Positions 26,332 through 35,912 are shown, counted from the stretch's first letter. The stretch is 64,000 nt of DNA from Kappaphycus alvarezii (GCA_002205965.3 NADL03000709.1:186001-250000), one strand, 5' to 3'. The notes: generated by a model from the letters alone, not told the origin. Program-made: numbers and translations.

Positions 26332-26595
26332 TTACAAGGGGTTGCTATAGGGACAACTATGGGCTTTACTCAACAGCAGGCGACGATTTGAAAGGGTCGG
26401 CAGTAACGGGAGTGGGGGGTTTCTACTCGCCGAGAAGGCTACATAATTAGGGGGTGCTGCATTACCGAACCTGAACCAACGGCAGGGAATCAGGTTGGCT
26501 GACCAGGACATCCGGGTATCATACGAGGCGATGAAAGATGGGAGAAGATTTATGATGAAAGTGAGTAAAGAGCTGGCGGAATTGAAGCACTTCAT
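26332..26595 (-). CDS. Antisense ORF of X1, conserved in X2
   Basis: An 87-codon frame that runs against the direction of the element, between minisatellite and LTR C1. Its last 84 residues align without a gap to the frame at 35913-36251 in X2, with about 45 identical positions by my count, and both end at the same stop after CPYS-x-PL. Shared peptides include SASRN and CPYS. Antisense ORFs between pol and the 3' LTR are known from some plant Ty3/gypsy lineages such as Tat/Ogre. The sense strand is also partly open here, so the antisense frame may be a shadow. No function can be assigned. Confidence 0.35.
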   Translation of the reverse strand: MKCFNSASSLLTFIINLLPSFIASYDTRMSWSANLIPCRWFRFGNAAPPNYVAFSASRNPPLPLLPTLSNRRLLLSKAHSCPYSNPL

Positions 26596-26728
26596 GAGTA
26601 AGGTTATGAAGGTCCTTTTTGTCGAGGAAGGGGTGGAATTCGTGCGGGAAATTCAGGGCAAGAGGTGGTGTGTTATGATGACATTCTGGTGGTCGGCTAC
26701 TGGGACAAAAGGTATCAGGAACCGCTAA
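26447..26728 (+). CDS. Conserved 3' ORF of X1, unknown function
   Basis: Open frame from just after a TAA (26444-26446) to the stop at 26728. It contains QGIRLADQDIR, EAMKDGRRFMMKVSKEL and the end TKGIRNR. The X2 copy (36028-36318) reads GIRIAKEEIW, EALKDCKIFMIEVSTEV and TKGIRNH before the same stop. The predicted product is Lys/Glu-rich and probably helical, with a coiled-coil look. It lies downstream of integrase and upstream of the 3' LTR, the place where retroelements carry extra ORFs. The preceding TAA is shared by both copies, so the start is either downstream of it (no ATG is well placed) or the frame belongs to a longer degraded gene. No known family. Confidence 0.4.
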   Translation, partial: LGGAALPNLNQRQGIRLADQDIRVSYEAMKDGRRFMMKVSKELAELKHFMSKVMKVLFVEEGVEFVREIQGKRWCVMMTFWWSATGTKGIRNR

Positions 26729-27064
26729 AGGAACCAGGAGAAAAAGAAGTCACGTAGTTCCCAAGAACATTCAGCAGCTGCCCCATTGGAGGAACCGGAT
26801 GAGCAGCCGCAATTAGTCAAACCAGAAAGCAGCCTGGACCAAGTACCGCAGACGTCCAAGTCGCAGTGTAGATCGGATTTGAATTTGGAATCGAAAGGGA
26901 GGGCGGGGAATACTGCTCGAGTCTATGTGTCGTGATTTTTTTATTTTTTTATTTGAATTTGTGTGTGTTTCTTAAGTTGATATTTTTTGCTGCTGATATA
27001 CGCGCGGGGTGCACAAGTTGATTTTTTTCTGGTGATATATACGAGGGGTGCACAAGGTACGAAT

Positions 27065-27362
27065 GTTACGGTTCGATTAATACGTGGCATTTGCACGTGT
27101 ATTGTCAGTCTAGTACAATTACGGTTGCATTATCGGAACATTGCATTATTGCATTCCTGTCAAATTCAACTGCTTTATTTGGTTCAAGTCCTGCATTTGA
27201 TGCATTTTATGGCACAGTACGGTAGTACCATAGTGACTTTACGGCACCTCGCGAGTCTATGTAAAGTGCCCCTGGCCTGCTCTCCTGGTCCAGAGAGGCA
27301 TCAGTGTTCGTGTGACAAGCAACATGATCCGTGCTTTACCGCTTCAGAATGAAGTTATAATA
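27065..27362 (+). mobile_element. LTR C1 (3' LTR of element X1)
   Basis: About 298 bp starting TGTTACGGTT and ending in a mutated form of GTAACA. The same unit recurs as C2 and C3, and comparing the three fixes both ends. It contains CACCTCGCGAGT and GGAACATTGCAT blocks shared by all copies. C1 follows the X1 3' ORF, and 14 bp later C2 begins, so the two elements lie head to tail. Confidence 0.75.
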
Positions 27363-27376
27363 CTGCAGTACTGTAA

Positions 27377-27446
27377 TGTTAGGGTTCTATTAGTATGTGG
27401 CATGCGCACGTGTATTTTCAACCAAGTACTGTACAGTACAGTGGCG
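27377..27446 (+). mobile_element. LTR C2, left part (5' LTR of element X2)
   Basis: Starts TGTTAGGGTT and matches the first 70 bp of C1. It is cut by the copia insertion at the target TGGCG (27442-27446) and resumes at 33646. Confidence 0.75.
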
Positions 27447-27856
27447 TGTAGTATGCGTAGTGTCAGCGAGGGTTAGCGAGTAAGGAAGGCACAGTGAACG
27501 GGTACAAAAGCCCCCGGGATGCCGTTGCAGTCCCGTATTTGGTGTGTTTAATTAGGCCGATCGCCATAGATAGTTGACACACAGGTAGGTAGGTAGTCCG
27601 ATTGACCGCTTTTTCCTATCCTCTGTTCTCTCTCTTATCGTCCCGATCGGGCGGAGAGCTCTGCATTATATAGCCGTTCGCATGGCAGTATAGGAGTGGT
27701 AACAGCTCGATAAGTACAGTACTGTATTACCGGTAGCACTATACACCTGTACTGCCACCTGTCAAATACGGCACACAGGTCATCGAATTTGCCAAGTCAC
27801 TGTAGTCGTGGCCCGCGATTGGACAGGACCGTTTGTACAGTATGCACTGTACAACA
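27447..27856 (-). repeat. 3' LTR of copia-1
   Basis: 410 bp, TG...CA on both strands. In element orientation it is preceded by a short purine-rich tract, ACCGGGGGTA (27857-27866 on the plus strand), as expected for plus-strand priming. It holds the palindromic words GTACAGTACTGTA and ACAGTATGCACTGT. A TATATAG stretch lies mid-LTR on the plus strand. Confidence 0.92.
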
Positions 27857-27866
27857 TACCCCCGGT

Positions 27867-28404
27867 TGGGCCGAAACGGTCCTAACCGGCAGTAGGCCCA
27901 AGTAAAATATTAACACAGTAAATTAAGAAAAACCGAATAATTTCTGTGCATCTCGAATATCTTGAAATCAACTGTTTGACGTGCCACGCACAGTACAGAA
28001 TTTTCCCATCGCATGAACAGTCTTAATCCAGCAGTGGGCCCTATTCATGAGCATCAGATATGTACAGTACGTTACGAAATACTGCACGACATAAAGCACT
28101 CCTGGGTTGAGTATATTTCGACGCCTTATCTTCTGAAGTCCTGCCTATAAAGAAGAATACTTTGTCACAGATAAGCATTTTCACCTGTCGACAAAATATG
28201 CCAGCAATTTCAGGCGCACAAATCTCATCCAACAACAACTGCCACGTGTTACAGAAGAGGAATTTTGCACCAGTACTATGGCACCGGGTATGCACCAACT
28301 CTTGTGTAAGTTGAATAAGAACTTAACCAAAACGGAAGAGATTGCTGGAATCCCTGGGTACATCGGTTAAGCTAGAAAAATTTTCTTCCTTTCGCCTCAA
28401 GGTC
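27867..28404 (-). other. 3' untranslated region of copia-1
   Basis: Non-coding stretch between the end of RNase H and the polypurine tract. Short frames are present without recognisable motifs. Confidence 0.6.
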
Positions 28405-28956
28405 TCAATCTGTCTTCACTCTCCCAGCATTATCAAGTATCTCCGAGTCTAGACATCCAAGTGCACAAGTCCAGTTACGTTTTCGGAAAGAATTTAAGTT
28501 CGGCTTTGTCAAGGCATCAGCCAAGTTATTTGTGCCTTTTATCCACTGCATGACAGCCATCTCTCCGGATTCAAAGGAGACTCTAAGCCTTTCGACTGTA
28601 ATCACGACTTTTGTGAAGAGTAGTGATGGTCGAGTAGAGTCCATGTGAATCAACCGTCAAGATAAGTGGTAGGGAGCTGCCGGAAGCGTACATCTTGGAT
28701 AAGCAGTATGTCATGAGTCCAGCCCGATCCTCTGACTCTGCCGCTGCAAATATCTCCGCCCCCATGGACGAAAACGAGACTCGAACCTGCTTAGAGCTGT
28801 GCCAGTCGATGGCTTGGAATATCTTAAAATGCGGAAAGAATATTCCGAGAAGTATCCCGTTTGGCCGTAGGACGATTTCACTTGGCTTACGTCAGAAAAT
28901 GCTAAATATGCCGCATCGATAGCATCGCTAGCCATGACGTCACGACTAGAAGACAC
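28405..28956 (-). pseudogene. copia-1 RNase H domain
   Basis: RNase H degrades the RNA strand during reverse transcription. In the minus strand one reads MGAEIFAAAESEDRA (conserved E of the copia-type RNase H), LILTVDSHGLYSTITTLHKS (the catalytic D in TVDS) and, in the next frame, QWIKGTNNLADALTKPNL, the canonical C-terminal box of copia RNase H (WI-x-G-x2-N-x-ADALTK). At least one frameshift, near 28.6 kb, separates the TVDS part from the ADALTK part. The overlap with neighbouring short frames shows the decay. It follows RT directly, as in all Ty1/copia pol polyproteins. Confidence 0.85.
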
Positions 28957-30070
28957 ACGATACGTGAGAACCGGAGTGAGTTGTCCAATCTCATCAAGAG
29001 CCCGATTGACTTCACTCTAGTGACGCATTTTTAGATCGGAAGTCCATTGCTGCAATGTATTAGACACAAATGCAGCAGGACTGAGAACACCATGCCCAAA
29101 CCAATTCAGCTGTCCAGCAAGAGCTTGAAACAGCTTAAATTCATCCGTTGATCATTTATCTCCTTGATCCTTCCTTCTAGTGCGGTCTAATGGTGGTTTG
29201 ACAATAGTATCCAAATATCCTTCATTGAGACGGTGATTTCAAGATCGCTGTCCTGGATGATGTGGAGTCTGTTGAAAACCAAGTTCGAATCAGAAATGAA
29301 TCTGCCTGCCTTAAAACGTTTGGAAATCGCCGCATGGAAATCTTAAATCCTTTGTGCATTTCCAGCCAGAAGAAATTCGGCCACGACTTTAGCAACAATG
29401 AGAAGCAGATTTCCAGTTCATTCACGTTTCAGAAATAATTTCGGTATTCCAGGGACGAATTCAAGTCTATTGTCGAACATCCATTCTTCGACTACAAGTT
29501 GCCACAAACGGCCTCATTCTACGAGACCGTAAGCGGGGACGAGAAGCTTCCACACGAGAAGCTATTTGTAGTCCATCCTTTGGCCAGGCGGACATAGACG
29601 TTGCGATTCAACGGTCCCGATTGGAGAAATGCACCAGAGATTTCAATCGTTGCTAACGAAAGTCGAAGTATCAATGCAGCGCAAAGAAGAGCCCGTATAA
29701 CAGGAAACTGAGCCGTTGCGTAGTCCTTACGGATGAAATGCGATATAAGATTTGCATCTCTGGGTGAGCTTCTAATATACACTTCCTCATACGCGTCTTT
29801 ATCCTTGTAATTGGAGTTTTCCTTCGCGATAGATTCATCAATAAATCACCCTGGTGCGATCGAAGCGATTTTGTTTTCCGTTACAGGCTCATCACCAATC
29901 GCGATTCGAATTTGGCGAAGTATTGCTTGTTTCTGTGACTTCAACTCTTTCGGAAACTTCGTTACTCCCTCAAGAGTGGTACTTCCAACATCTTTGTCCG
30001 ATCGACTAGTTGGAGTAATCTTTTTTTTGTATCAACTTCGACGTTCTTGTACTTTGCCCGATTGGCAGTA
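28957..30070 (-). pseudogene. copia-1 reverse transcriptase
   Basis: The reverse transcriptase makes cDNA from element RNA. At 29519-29782 the minus strand reads ATIEISGAFLQSGPLNRNVY, then VRLAKGW, matching copia RT around its first catalytic motif, where Glu now stands for the usual Asp. The YxDD box corresponds to KVVAEFLLAGNAQ (29376-29381): both aspartates are gone (VDD has become VAE). Connecting segments such as ISKRFKAGRF are recognisable, but multiple stops break the frame between 28.96 and 29.52 kb. The enzyme cannot be active. Confidence 0.8.
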
Positions 30071-30077
30071 ATCTCAG

Positions 30078-30413
30078 TCACAAGGACGATTTTGACTCTG
30101 GAACGATTATCCGAGAACTCTCGATGTCATCGACACGACTCGAGAACAATGAAGAACGATTTTCTTCATTGACAGCTTGGTTCTGAGACTTTTCAATCTC
30201 TGGTATTGGTCTTGGTATAGAAGCAGATAGGATAGGTGCAGCGGCAATAGGTGCACCTTCTTCATCGAACGGGATCTGAGTGCCCTGTCCTTGTTCTGAA
30301 TCTTCGATACTGTCCAACTCTTGCAAAAGGGATGAAGATGGGTATTGCCGTATGTCCTTGTATGCGACTTTCAGCCGTTTCCCGGTTCCGTATTTGCTCC
30401 GTGTGAGCTCCAC
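30078..30413 (-). pseudogene. copia-1 integrase-RT linker
   Basis: A 111-residue frame following the integrase C-terminus. It begins MELTRSKYGTGKRLKVAYKD and is rich in Ser, Glu and Pro further on, as expected for the weakly conserved linker between integrase and RT in copia polyproteins. It has no motif of its own; the assignment rests on position. Confidence 0.55.
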
Positions 30414-30539
30414 GAAATGTTTTTTTGCTTTTTGGACGTAATCAAAATTCCAAATACCATGCTTTGCTTGCTTCTCAAATAAATATACTGGAGTTCCCCG
30501 TGTGAGAATGTTTGAAGGAACAGTTTTTGGTGATCGAGA

Positions 30540-31339
30540 TTATAGCACCTTTGAGAGCGTATGGCGTGCAACTTGCTCATAATTTGCGTCAATTAACTCG
30601 GAGTCCGCTGGCATCTGTGGTAGACCAAGAATGGATGGTTTGTATCCTCTTGAAAGTTCAAAGGAACTGACACGATTGTTTCCACGAAGAATATCTGTCG
30701 CAAGAACAGCTCTTGAGACTATTTCTTGAGCTGTGAACGAGAAACACCTCGTGTTTCGTTCGTGAATTGCATCCTTGAGAATACGCAGTGAAATCTGACG
30801 CAGAGTGAAGTTTGCACTTTCCACTGAACCAATTTTGCTGTGTCTCCTCGCAGGGCGAGGTTTAGGTTTGATGCCATGTTTTTGCAACGTTTTTGCAACG
30901 TTTTGCAAAAATCACCATTGTCGAATTCCTGATCAAACGATATTGATGCAGGCGCTCCATTCACCACGATCCAGTGATTTTCAAGGAGCCTTACAGCTTC
31001 TTTCATATCCCTGGTCAACACAACGACTGCGTTACAAAAGAGTGAAGCCAGATCTTTCATATGGAATATTGGGTACTTCGTTAATTCAACCACGTACATG
31101 AAATCTATTTGCACTTCCTCGTTAAAGGTTAGAAGTGGACTCCGCAAGGTTATCTTGCACACGTTGAGTGGCCTTCCAGTCTTCTTGCAGCTAGAGCACA
31201 TTTGCACAACTGCTTCTAGAGCTTTCTCCAAGACTGGAGAAAGAACTCCGCCCCGTTTGCAAAGATCTTTCATGTCCTTCAGAGGTAAGTGCGAGTACAG
31301 GTGAAGTTTTGATGAGAAGTATTTCGCAGAATTTCCCAT
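30540..31339 (-). pseudogene. copia-1 integrase
   Basis: Integrase joins the cDNA to the target. The N-terminal HHCC zinc module is visible (KLHLYSHLP, then QMCSSCKKTGRP). The catalytic core has VQIDFMYVVEL (first Asp) and ASISFDQEFDNGDF (second Asp). Then, in the frame 30540-30908, comes RRHSKIGSVESANFTLRQ (the Glu of the DDE triad). All three catalytic residues are therefore present. The frame is broken at 30879-30900 by an exact 11-bp tandem duplication (TTTTTGCAACG twice) between the second Asp and the Glu. The C-terminal part continues to about 30540 (SSFELSRGYKPSILGLPQMP). It precedes RT, which confirms copia order. Confidence 0.88.
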
Positions 31340-31579
31340 GAAGCGTGAGTTTTTGTTACTGTGGTTGTCCCAATATCCTTCTGTTCCAAGCAGAGCCCGC
31401 TGTGTCGCAAGATAGCTTTAGATTTTGGATATTTAGCTCATGACAACATGAAGGTGAGTTCGAGTTTCTCTACCTTCAGCATTGTAGATTGGAAGCACGA
31501 TTTTGCTATCCAATCCCTCGAACACCTTGAGGTATTATAAGAACACGAGATGTTTGTGAATTGAGTACATCTGAATTTC

Positions 31580-31882
31580 TCAAGACACAATTTCCAGTAG
31601 AAGAGTACCATCGCCCTTAGTGACGTAGAACGGAATAACGATTTTATTCCCTTTCAAGTCTTCAAGAGGAAGTCTCCATATACCGAATGTGAGCTTCGCA
31701 TCGCTGCAATTATCACTGTAACCGTGGTAGAATTTCTCACAATCTAGAGGATCCAACTTGAATTCGATGCCCATCGCCAAAGACAGCGCTACCGCTGACA
31801 GCGCTACCGCTGACTTTATTCCGCCAGCCGATTTAGGGAAACCCCAATAAATAGGATTTGGGTCGTCGTGCAATGGCATCAT
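31580..31882 (-). pseudogene. copia-1 protease-like region
   Basis: Position between gag and integrase, and the stretch WGFPKSAGGIKSAVAL followed by IPFYVTKGDGTLLL, suggest the aspartic protease domain that cuts Gag-Pol. The Asp-Thr/Ser-Gly active site is not readable: the expected place has YWGFPKSAGG. A 15-bp in-frame tandem duplication (31782-31796 and 31797-31811) doubles the peptide SAVAL. The identity is inferred mainly from order. Confidence 0.45.
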
Positions 31883-32053
31883 ATCGGACTTGGTAGGTAT
31901 TCCGCCTACCAGGCTCCTTTGCCCTTGGAATGCTTGGAGCCCAGACGAAAATACCCATTGAAGTTTTCAGGTATTCTTTTCTTTCGGAATCTTCGTCATG
32001 GCGATCTTTTGATTCTCGGATATTCAAAGTTGCATAGCTCAGATGATGGCACT

Positions 32054-32095
32054 TCAAATCACTCGAGCGTGGTCCTTACTTCCACAGTCCATGCA
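32054..32095 (-). pseudogene. copia-1 Gag zinc knuckle with stop in place of last Cys
   Basis: In a third frame next to the gag C-terminus the minus strand reads CMDCGSKDHARVI followed by TGA. This is CX2CX4HX4 with the fourth ligand (TGC or TGT) replaced by the TGA stop at 32054-32056. The knuckle binds element RNA in particles. The motif supports the gag call and shows how it was broken. Confidence 0.7.
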
Positions 32096-33227
32096 GGCTT
32101 CTCCGACGAGTTCCGCCAGCATTGTTGACTTCTTCCTCTTCCATCCCGATCGGATTTGTAATTATTGTCGTCGTTGCCGTAAGTCTTCCGCTTCTTTCCG
32201 TTGAAAGCGCGATTATTTGACTGGCTTCTGATCCTTGACTCTCGTTGACCATTCTCTTGACTTCCAAAGAAACTTCTAACTCTATGGTCAACTGCAGACT
32301 CAATTTGAGCCTTTATTACCGAGGCTTCAGTTCTTTCGGTAGTCTGAGAAAGAGAGCGGAGTACATCTACCGCGTCATCCAGACTTAAGATGCAAAGACG
32401 ACCAGAGGAAGCGATGGATTTGGCTATATCTCGAGTAACTTTTAGTTTCTTGATATTATCGAAGATGGGCTTGACATCTCGACACATATCATTGAACAGA
32501 CCCGTCACCTTCTTGATGGAGAGTTTTCCAGTACAACTGGAACTCACAGAGGCTCTTGTAATCGAAACGGTAAGATTTCTAGTACTCAAAGATATCTTCT
32601 GTGCCTCATCCAAAGCCAATGTGAACTTTTTCTCAGCGCGTATCGTTCCCTTGCCTCTTTCTCCGCCATTCCAATAAGTCGGAGCTTGGCGTTGGTCAGG
32701 GACGCTTCTGAGAGAGCGGCGTTATTGAGCAGGGTTATTTCCAGTACTTCTCCGATTTGAGATTGGCTGGTTGAACCGGCTTTCATCAGGTGTTCGGCGG
32801 CGAACCTATGAAACCTTGAGACACAGCGGTTCAAGTCCTCATCTTTCTTGCGTCTACAAGAACTGACCTTATTGAAATAGTCAATGAGGCGCGTAACAAC
32901 AGAGATGGGAAGATACTGTGCGATCAAGTTTACAATCTCCTGGAAAGCCTTGATCTGGTCATCCTGCTTGTAATTGATCTTTCCTTGCTCATAGAACTCG
33001 TAAACGAGCCTCTTCTGAGCTTAGCGAAGACCTCTGTCATAGAGCTGACGTCCAAGCGTATGGAAACCCGTTTTGTAGAACTTATCTTCTTTCTTCTCGG
33101 CAGCTGTTGCAATCAAATGAACCCAGCCCGCAACCTTCTTCCTAAAAACAAGAAGTTCTTGATCCGGTTCGAGTACCGGAGGGTTCATCATGCCAAAGCC
33201 TTTCTCGAAGTCCTTCCCTGGGCCCAT
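32059..33227 (-). pseudogene. copia-1 gag, start codon inside the primer-binding site
   Basis: Gag forms the particle that packages element RNA. The first frame (33227-33021) starts at an ATG only three bases from the LTR and reads MGPGKDFEKGFGMMNPPVLE. After one TAA it continues in the same reading as AQKRLVYEFYEQGKINYKQ, then 32927-32586 (NKVSSCRRKKDEDLNRCVSR), and after a frameshift near an A run, 32619-32059 (LDDAVDVLRSLSQTTERTEA). The C-terminus turns basic (GKKRKTYG), as expected before a zinc knuckle. Order and position fix the identity; the sequence is not one I can assign to a named copia clade. Confidence 0.75.
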
Positions 33228-33230
33228 AAC
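33220..33230 (-). promoter_or_regulatory. copia-1 primer-binding site (half-tRNA type)
   Basis: Directly inside the 5' LTR, the minus strand reads GTTATGGGCCC. This is complementary to GGGCCCATAAC, the anticodon stem-loop of eukaryotic initiator tRNA-Met. Copia, Ty5 and related elements prime from such an internally cut initiator tRNA. The pairing includes the CAU anticodon against the ATG that also starts gag. Confidence 0.85.
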
Positions 33231-33640
33231 TGTAGTATGCGTAGTGTCAGCGAGGGTTAGCGAGTAAGGAAGGCACAGTGAACGGGTACAAAAGCCCCCG
33301 GGATGCCGTTGCAGTCCCGTATTTGGTGTGTTTAATTAGGCCGATCGCCATAGATAGTTGACACACAGGTAGGTAGGTAGTCCGATTGACCGCTTTTTCC
33401 TATCCTCTGTTCTCTCTCTTATCGTCCCGATCGGGCGGAGAGCTCTGCATTATATAGCCGTTCGCATGGCAGTATAGGAGTGGTAACAGCTCGATAAGTA
33501 CAGTACTGTATTACCGGTAGCACTATACACCTGTACTGCCACCTGTCAAATACGGCACACAAGTCATCGAATTTGCCAAGTCACTGTAGTCGTGGCCCGC
33601 GATTGGACAGGACCGTTTGTACAGTATGCACTGTACAAGA
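33231..33640 (-). repeat. 5' LTR of copia-1
   Basis: 410 bp, almost identical to the copy at 27447-27856. Differences seen are G/A in the CACACAGG/AAGTC region and C/G at the next-to-last base. It drives transcription toward lower coordinates. Confidence 0.92.
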
Positions 33641-33645
33641 TGGCG

Positions 33646-33875
33646 GTTGCATTACAGGAACATTGCATTAGTGCATGTATTAGTATCAAATGCAACTACT
33701 GCATTTGATTCATTTTATGATAAAGTACTGTGCAGTAGTGCAGCAGTGACTTTACGGCACCTCGCGAGTATACATAAAGACCCCAACCCAATTCATTACG
33801 ACCAGTGAGGCATCAGCGATTGGAAGTACGACAGTTCTGCTCCATGCTCTACAACTTCGGAGTGGAGCTGTAACA
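33646..33875 (+). mobile_element. LTR C2, right part (5' LTR of X2)
   Basis: Resumes C2 after the copia-1 insertion with GTTGCATTA and ends GAGCTGTAACA. Left and right parts together give about 300 bp, the same as C1. The X2 internal region follows. Confidence 0.75.
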
Positions 33876-34462
33876 TAAAATCGATTTTCTCAGCACGACT
33901 ACCCAAGCTAGTCATTGAGAGGGTGCAATCAATGTACGAGAATTGTCAGAATCTTGGGCGTTATCCAATGTCCGAGGCAAGGCCTGCCTTATCACAGGAA
34001 ACATTTTTCTTGGTTCGTCCGTGAAGAGCATTTTACGACTGTGTTGGAATATGTGGACGGGACTCCGTTCTTTAAAGAAGTGTAGCACCGATTCTGAAGA
34101 TATTTGTGTTTGGTGAGTCTGTCAGGCACTCTTTGTAGGCTCCTGGGATTCAGACTTCTCGTAGGCACGTTATTTAAGGGCCATAAGTTGGTAATAAGAA
34201 AGGGGACTCCCGGAAAGAATTTTGTGCGCACGAGGCGATAATTCGCCGGTTCAAGAGGAGTGGTCATTGAACAAAGTCGAATTCAGAACCAGGGTTGCAA
34301 CCTGCTGACCGAGAAGGTCAAGTTTCGCTTACAGAAAGAGGCCTGGTTATCCCAGGAACAAGACTGAACCCACATTAATAAATACGAAATCAAGCCCAGG
34401 AAGGCGCTCAGCTTCAGCCAGGAGATCCAATACCGCAAGACTCGCTAACTAATCACGCCGAG
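33876..34462 (+). other. X2 leader region
   Basis: No gene recognised between LTR C2 and gag. The bases after the LTR (TAAAATCGATTTTC) do not start with the TGG expected of a 3'-CCA primer site, so the primer-binding site is not identified. Confidence 0.5.
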
Positions 34463-35378
34463 GTGGAAATCAAAGGCGATGTCACGCCACAAGACATTCA
34501 GTGCACTGTTGAGGTGATCGAGGAACTCCGTGGGGTGGTTAATGGTATTTTAACCGTTATAAAGGAGACAATTCACCCTACCAATAAGGTCGACCAGATA
34601 ATGGCGGTTCCAAGGAGTCTGTCTGCGGAAGGCACGCAGATGAGGCCCATACGGAGATGGCGGCCGAAGAAGATGAAGACAGGGTTGACTCGAAGAAGTA
34701 TTCCCGCCGCGTTTGTCCTGTACACGTAGCCCACCAGATATACAAAAACTCTTTCTAAAACTCTCGTTGTCATAAGGACGGAGGCGGCTCTTTCTTCGAT
34801 GCCAAACGAACTTGGTACCGCCCGTTGAAGTACTTCCAATTGAAGAGAAAGAAGATAGGTGCCTTTTGTCGTTTTCCTTCGAACAGGATGCGGCTGGAGT
34901 CTTCGAAAGTGTGGCGATTGTAGACTGGAATTCTAAAGCCAAGGAGCTCTGGGACCACTTGGAGGCTATACTTTGCAACAAAGCACAGCTAAGTGCATTG
35001 AAAGATACGTTCTTCAACATGAAATGGAATCAGAAATATGAAACCGTATCCGCTTTTGGAGAACGCTTCAGGTCTGCTTCCATGACTGTGCAGATCACAA
35101 CTTCAGACGAAATCATGCTGAACAGATTTAAAGCAGGTATGCCTGCGAGTCTCCAGGAGCAAGCAATTCTGGTATCGAGGGACTACGACACCTTGGTGAG
35201 CATCATTTCTAGGCTTGCGAAAGTGCGTCAGTCTGCGAGTCGGGAAAGTTTCCGGTAGGTCCGAGAGCCAGACAAGCCATACAGGGGAGTCCCGCGTGAG
35301 GAAGCAGGGTATAAATACCCTCAAATAAGCTGCTACCACTGCCATGAAAAGTGCATATATATAGTTAGGAACTGTTAG
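34463..35378 (+). pseudogene. X2 gag (Ty3/gypsy type)
   Basis: The capsid part is clear in 34812-35258: WDHLEAILCNKAQLSALKD, FFNMKWNQKYETVSAFGERF and FKAGMPASLQEQAI are the usual gypsy Gag spacing of W, F, RF and L. The N-terminal frame 34463-34729 joins after a frameshift. After one TAG at 35258 the same frame continues to a CCHC-like knuckle (35331-35375), CYHCHEKCIYIVRNC, which has one extra residue and Tyr/Cys where the His should be, and ends at once in TAG. Gag packages RNA; this copy is dead. It belongs to X2, between C2 and C3 on the plus strand. Confidence 0.75.
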
Positions 35379-35542
35379 AAGAAGAAGAATGATGTGATGC
35401 AGCGGTATCGCGATAGAGCCCCACAGAGGGTAGGCTCTGGGTGATTAAAGCCCCCGGTCTAGAAGTAAAGCCTCCACTAAAGGTAGCAAAAATCTAGCGT
35501 GAGGGACCTGGCGTTTTTCGCGAGACGATTTGGTGGCAGGGG

Positions 35543-35731
35543 ATGTTGGACGACGAAGAGGTGGTAGTCACAGTCAAAATGTTTGGGGAGGATATCCAGG
35601 CACAAAGTAGATACGGCAGCTCCTCAATCTCGGTTGACTCTAAGTTTTCCAGTTTAATGGGGAGATTTTGCATCCAACGGATGGTGGAGCCCGTGCGGTG
35701 GATTGTCGGTGTATTGAAGTCAAAGTGGTGA
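35543..35731 (+). pseudogene. X2 protease-like remnant
   Basis: A 62-codon frame after gag contains EEVVVTVKMFGEDIQAQ followed by YGSSSISVDSKF, resembling a retropepsin around its active site. The Asp-Thr-Gly itself is out of frame (GTAGATACG lies in another frame at this place), so small indels must be assumed. No RT, RNase H or integrase follows; the X2 minisatellite unit begins at 35728. X2 is therefore a gag(-protease) deletion derivative. Confidence 0.4.
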
Positions 35732-35805
35732 CGAGATAGCCTCCCTTCAAGAAGTGGGGCGATTACAGCTCTCCCTCACAGAGACATCCAGTGTAAGTCT
35801 AAGGG
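35728..35805 (+). repeat. Single minisatellite unit of X2
   Basis: Starts GTGACGAGATAGCCTCCC and ends CCAGTGTAAGTCTAAG, homologous to the four units at 25.1-26.2 kb. It precedes the same downstream block as in X1 (about 35806-36609 here, 26225-27064 there). Confidence 0.8.
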
Positions 35806-35912
35806 CTGAAGAGATTCGAGGAGCTATGTTGGAATTTATCAACGAGATTGGGAGAGCTAGACTGTAATTGATCAACATTTCCCTTGTTAATCTATATTGA
35901 AATTGATCAACA

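Larger units (their letters stand above)
27442..33645 (-). mobile_element. Ty1/copia retrotransposon copia-1, full length, defective
   Basis: A complete LTR retrotransposon on the minus strand, inserted into LTR C2. The two 410-bp LTRs (27447-27856 and 33231-33640) differ at only two positions that I can find. The 5-bp target duplication TGGCG is exact (27442-27446 and 33641-33645). Domain order in transcription is gag, protease-like, integrase, RT, RNase H, which is the copia order. The coding region carries in-frame stops, frameshifts, two short tandem duplications and lost RT catalytic residues, so it cannot encode its own enzymes. Near-identical LTRs with a decayed interior suggest recent mobilisation in trans. 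Confidence 0.92.
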
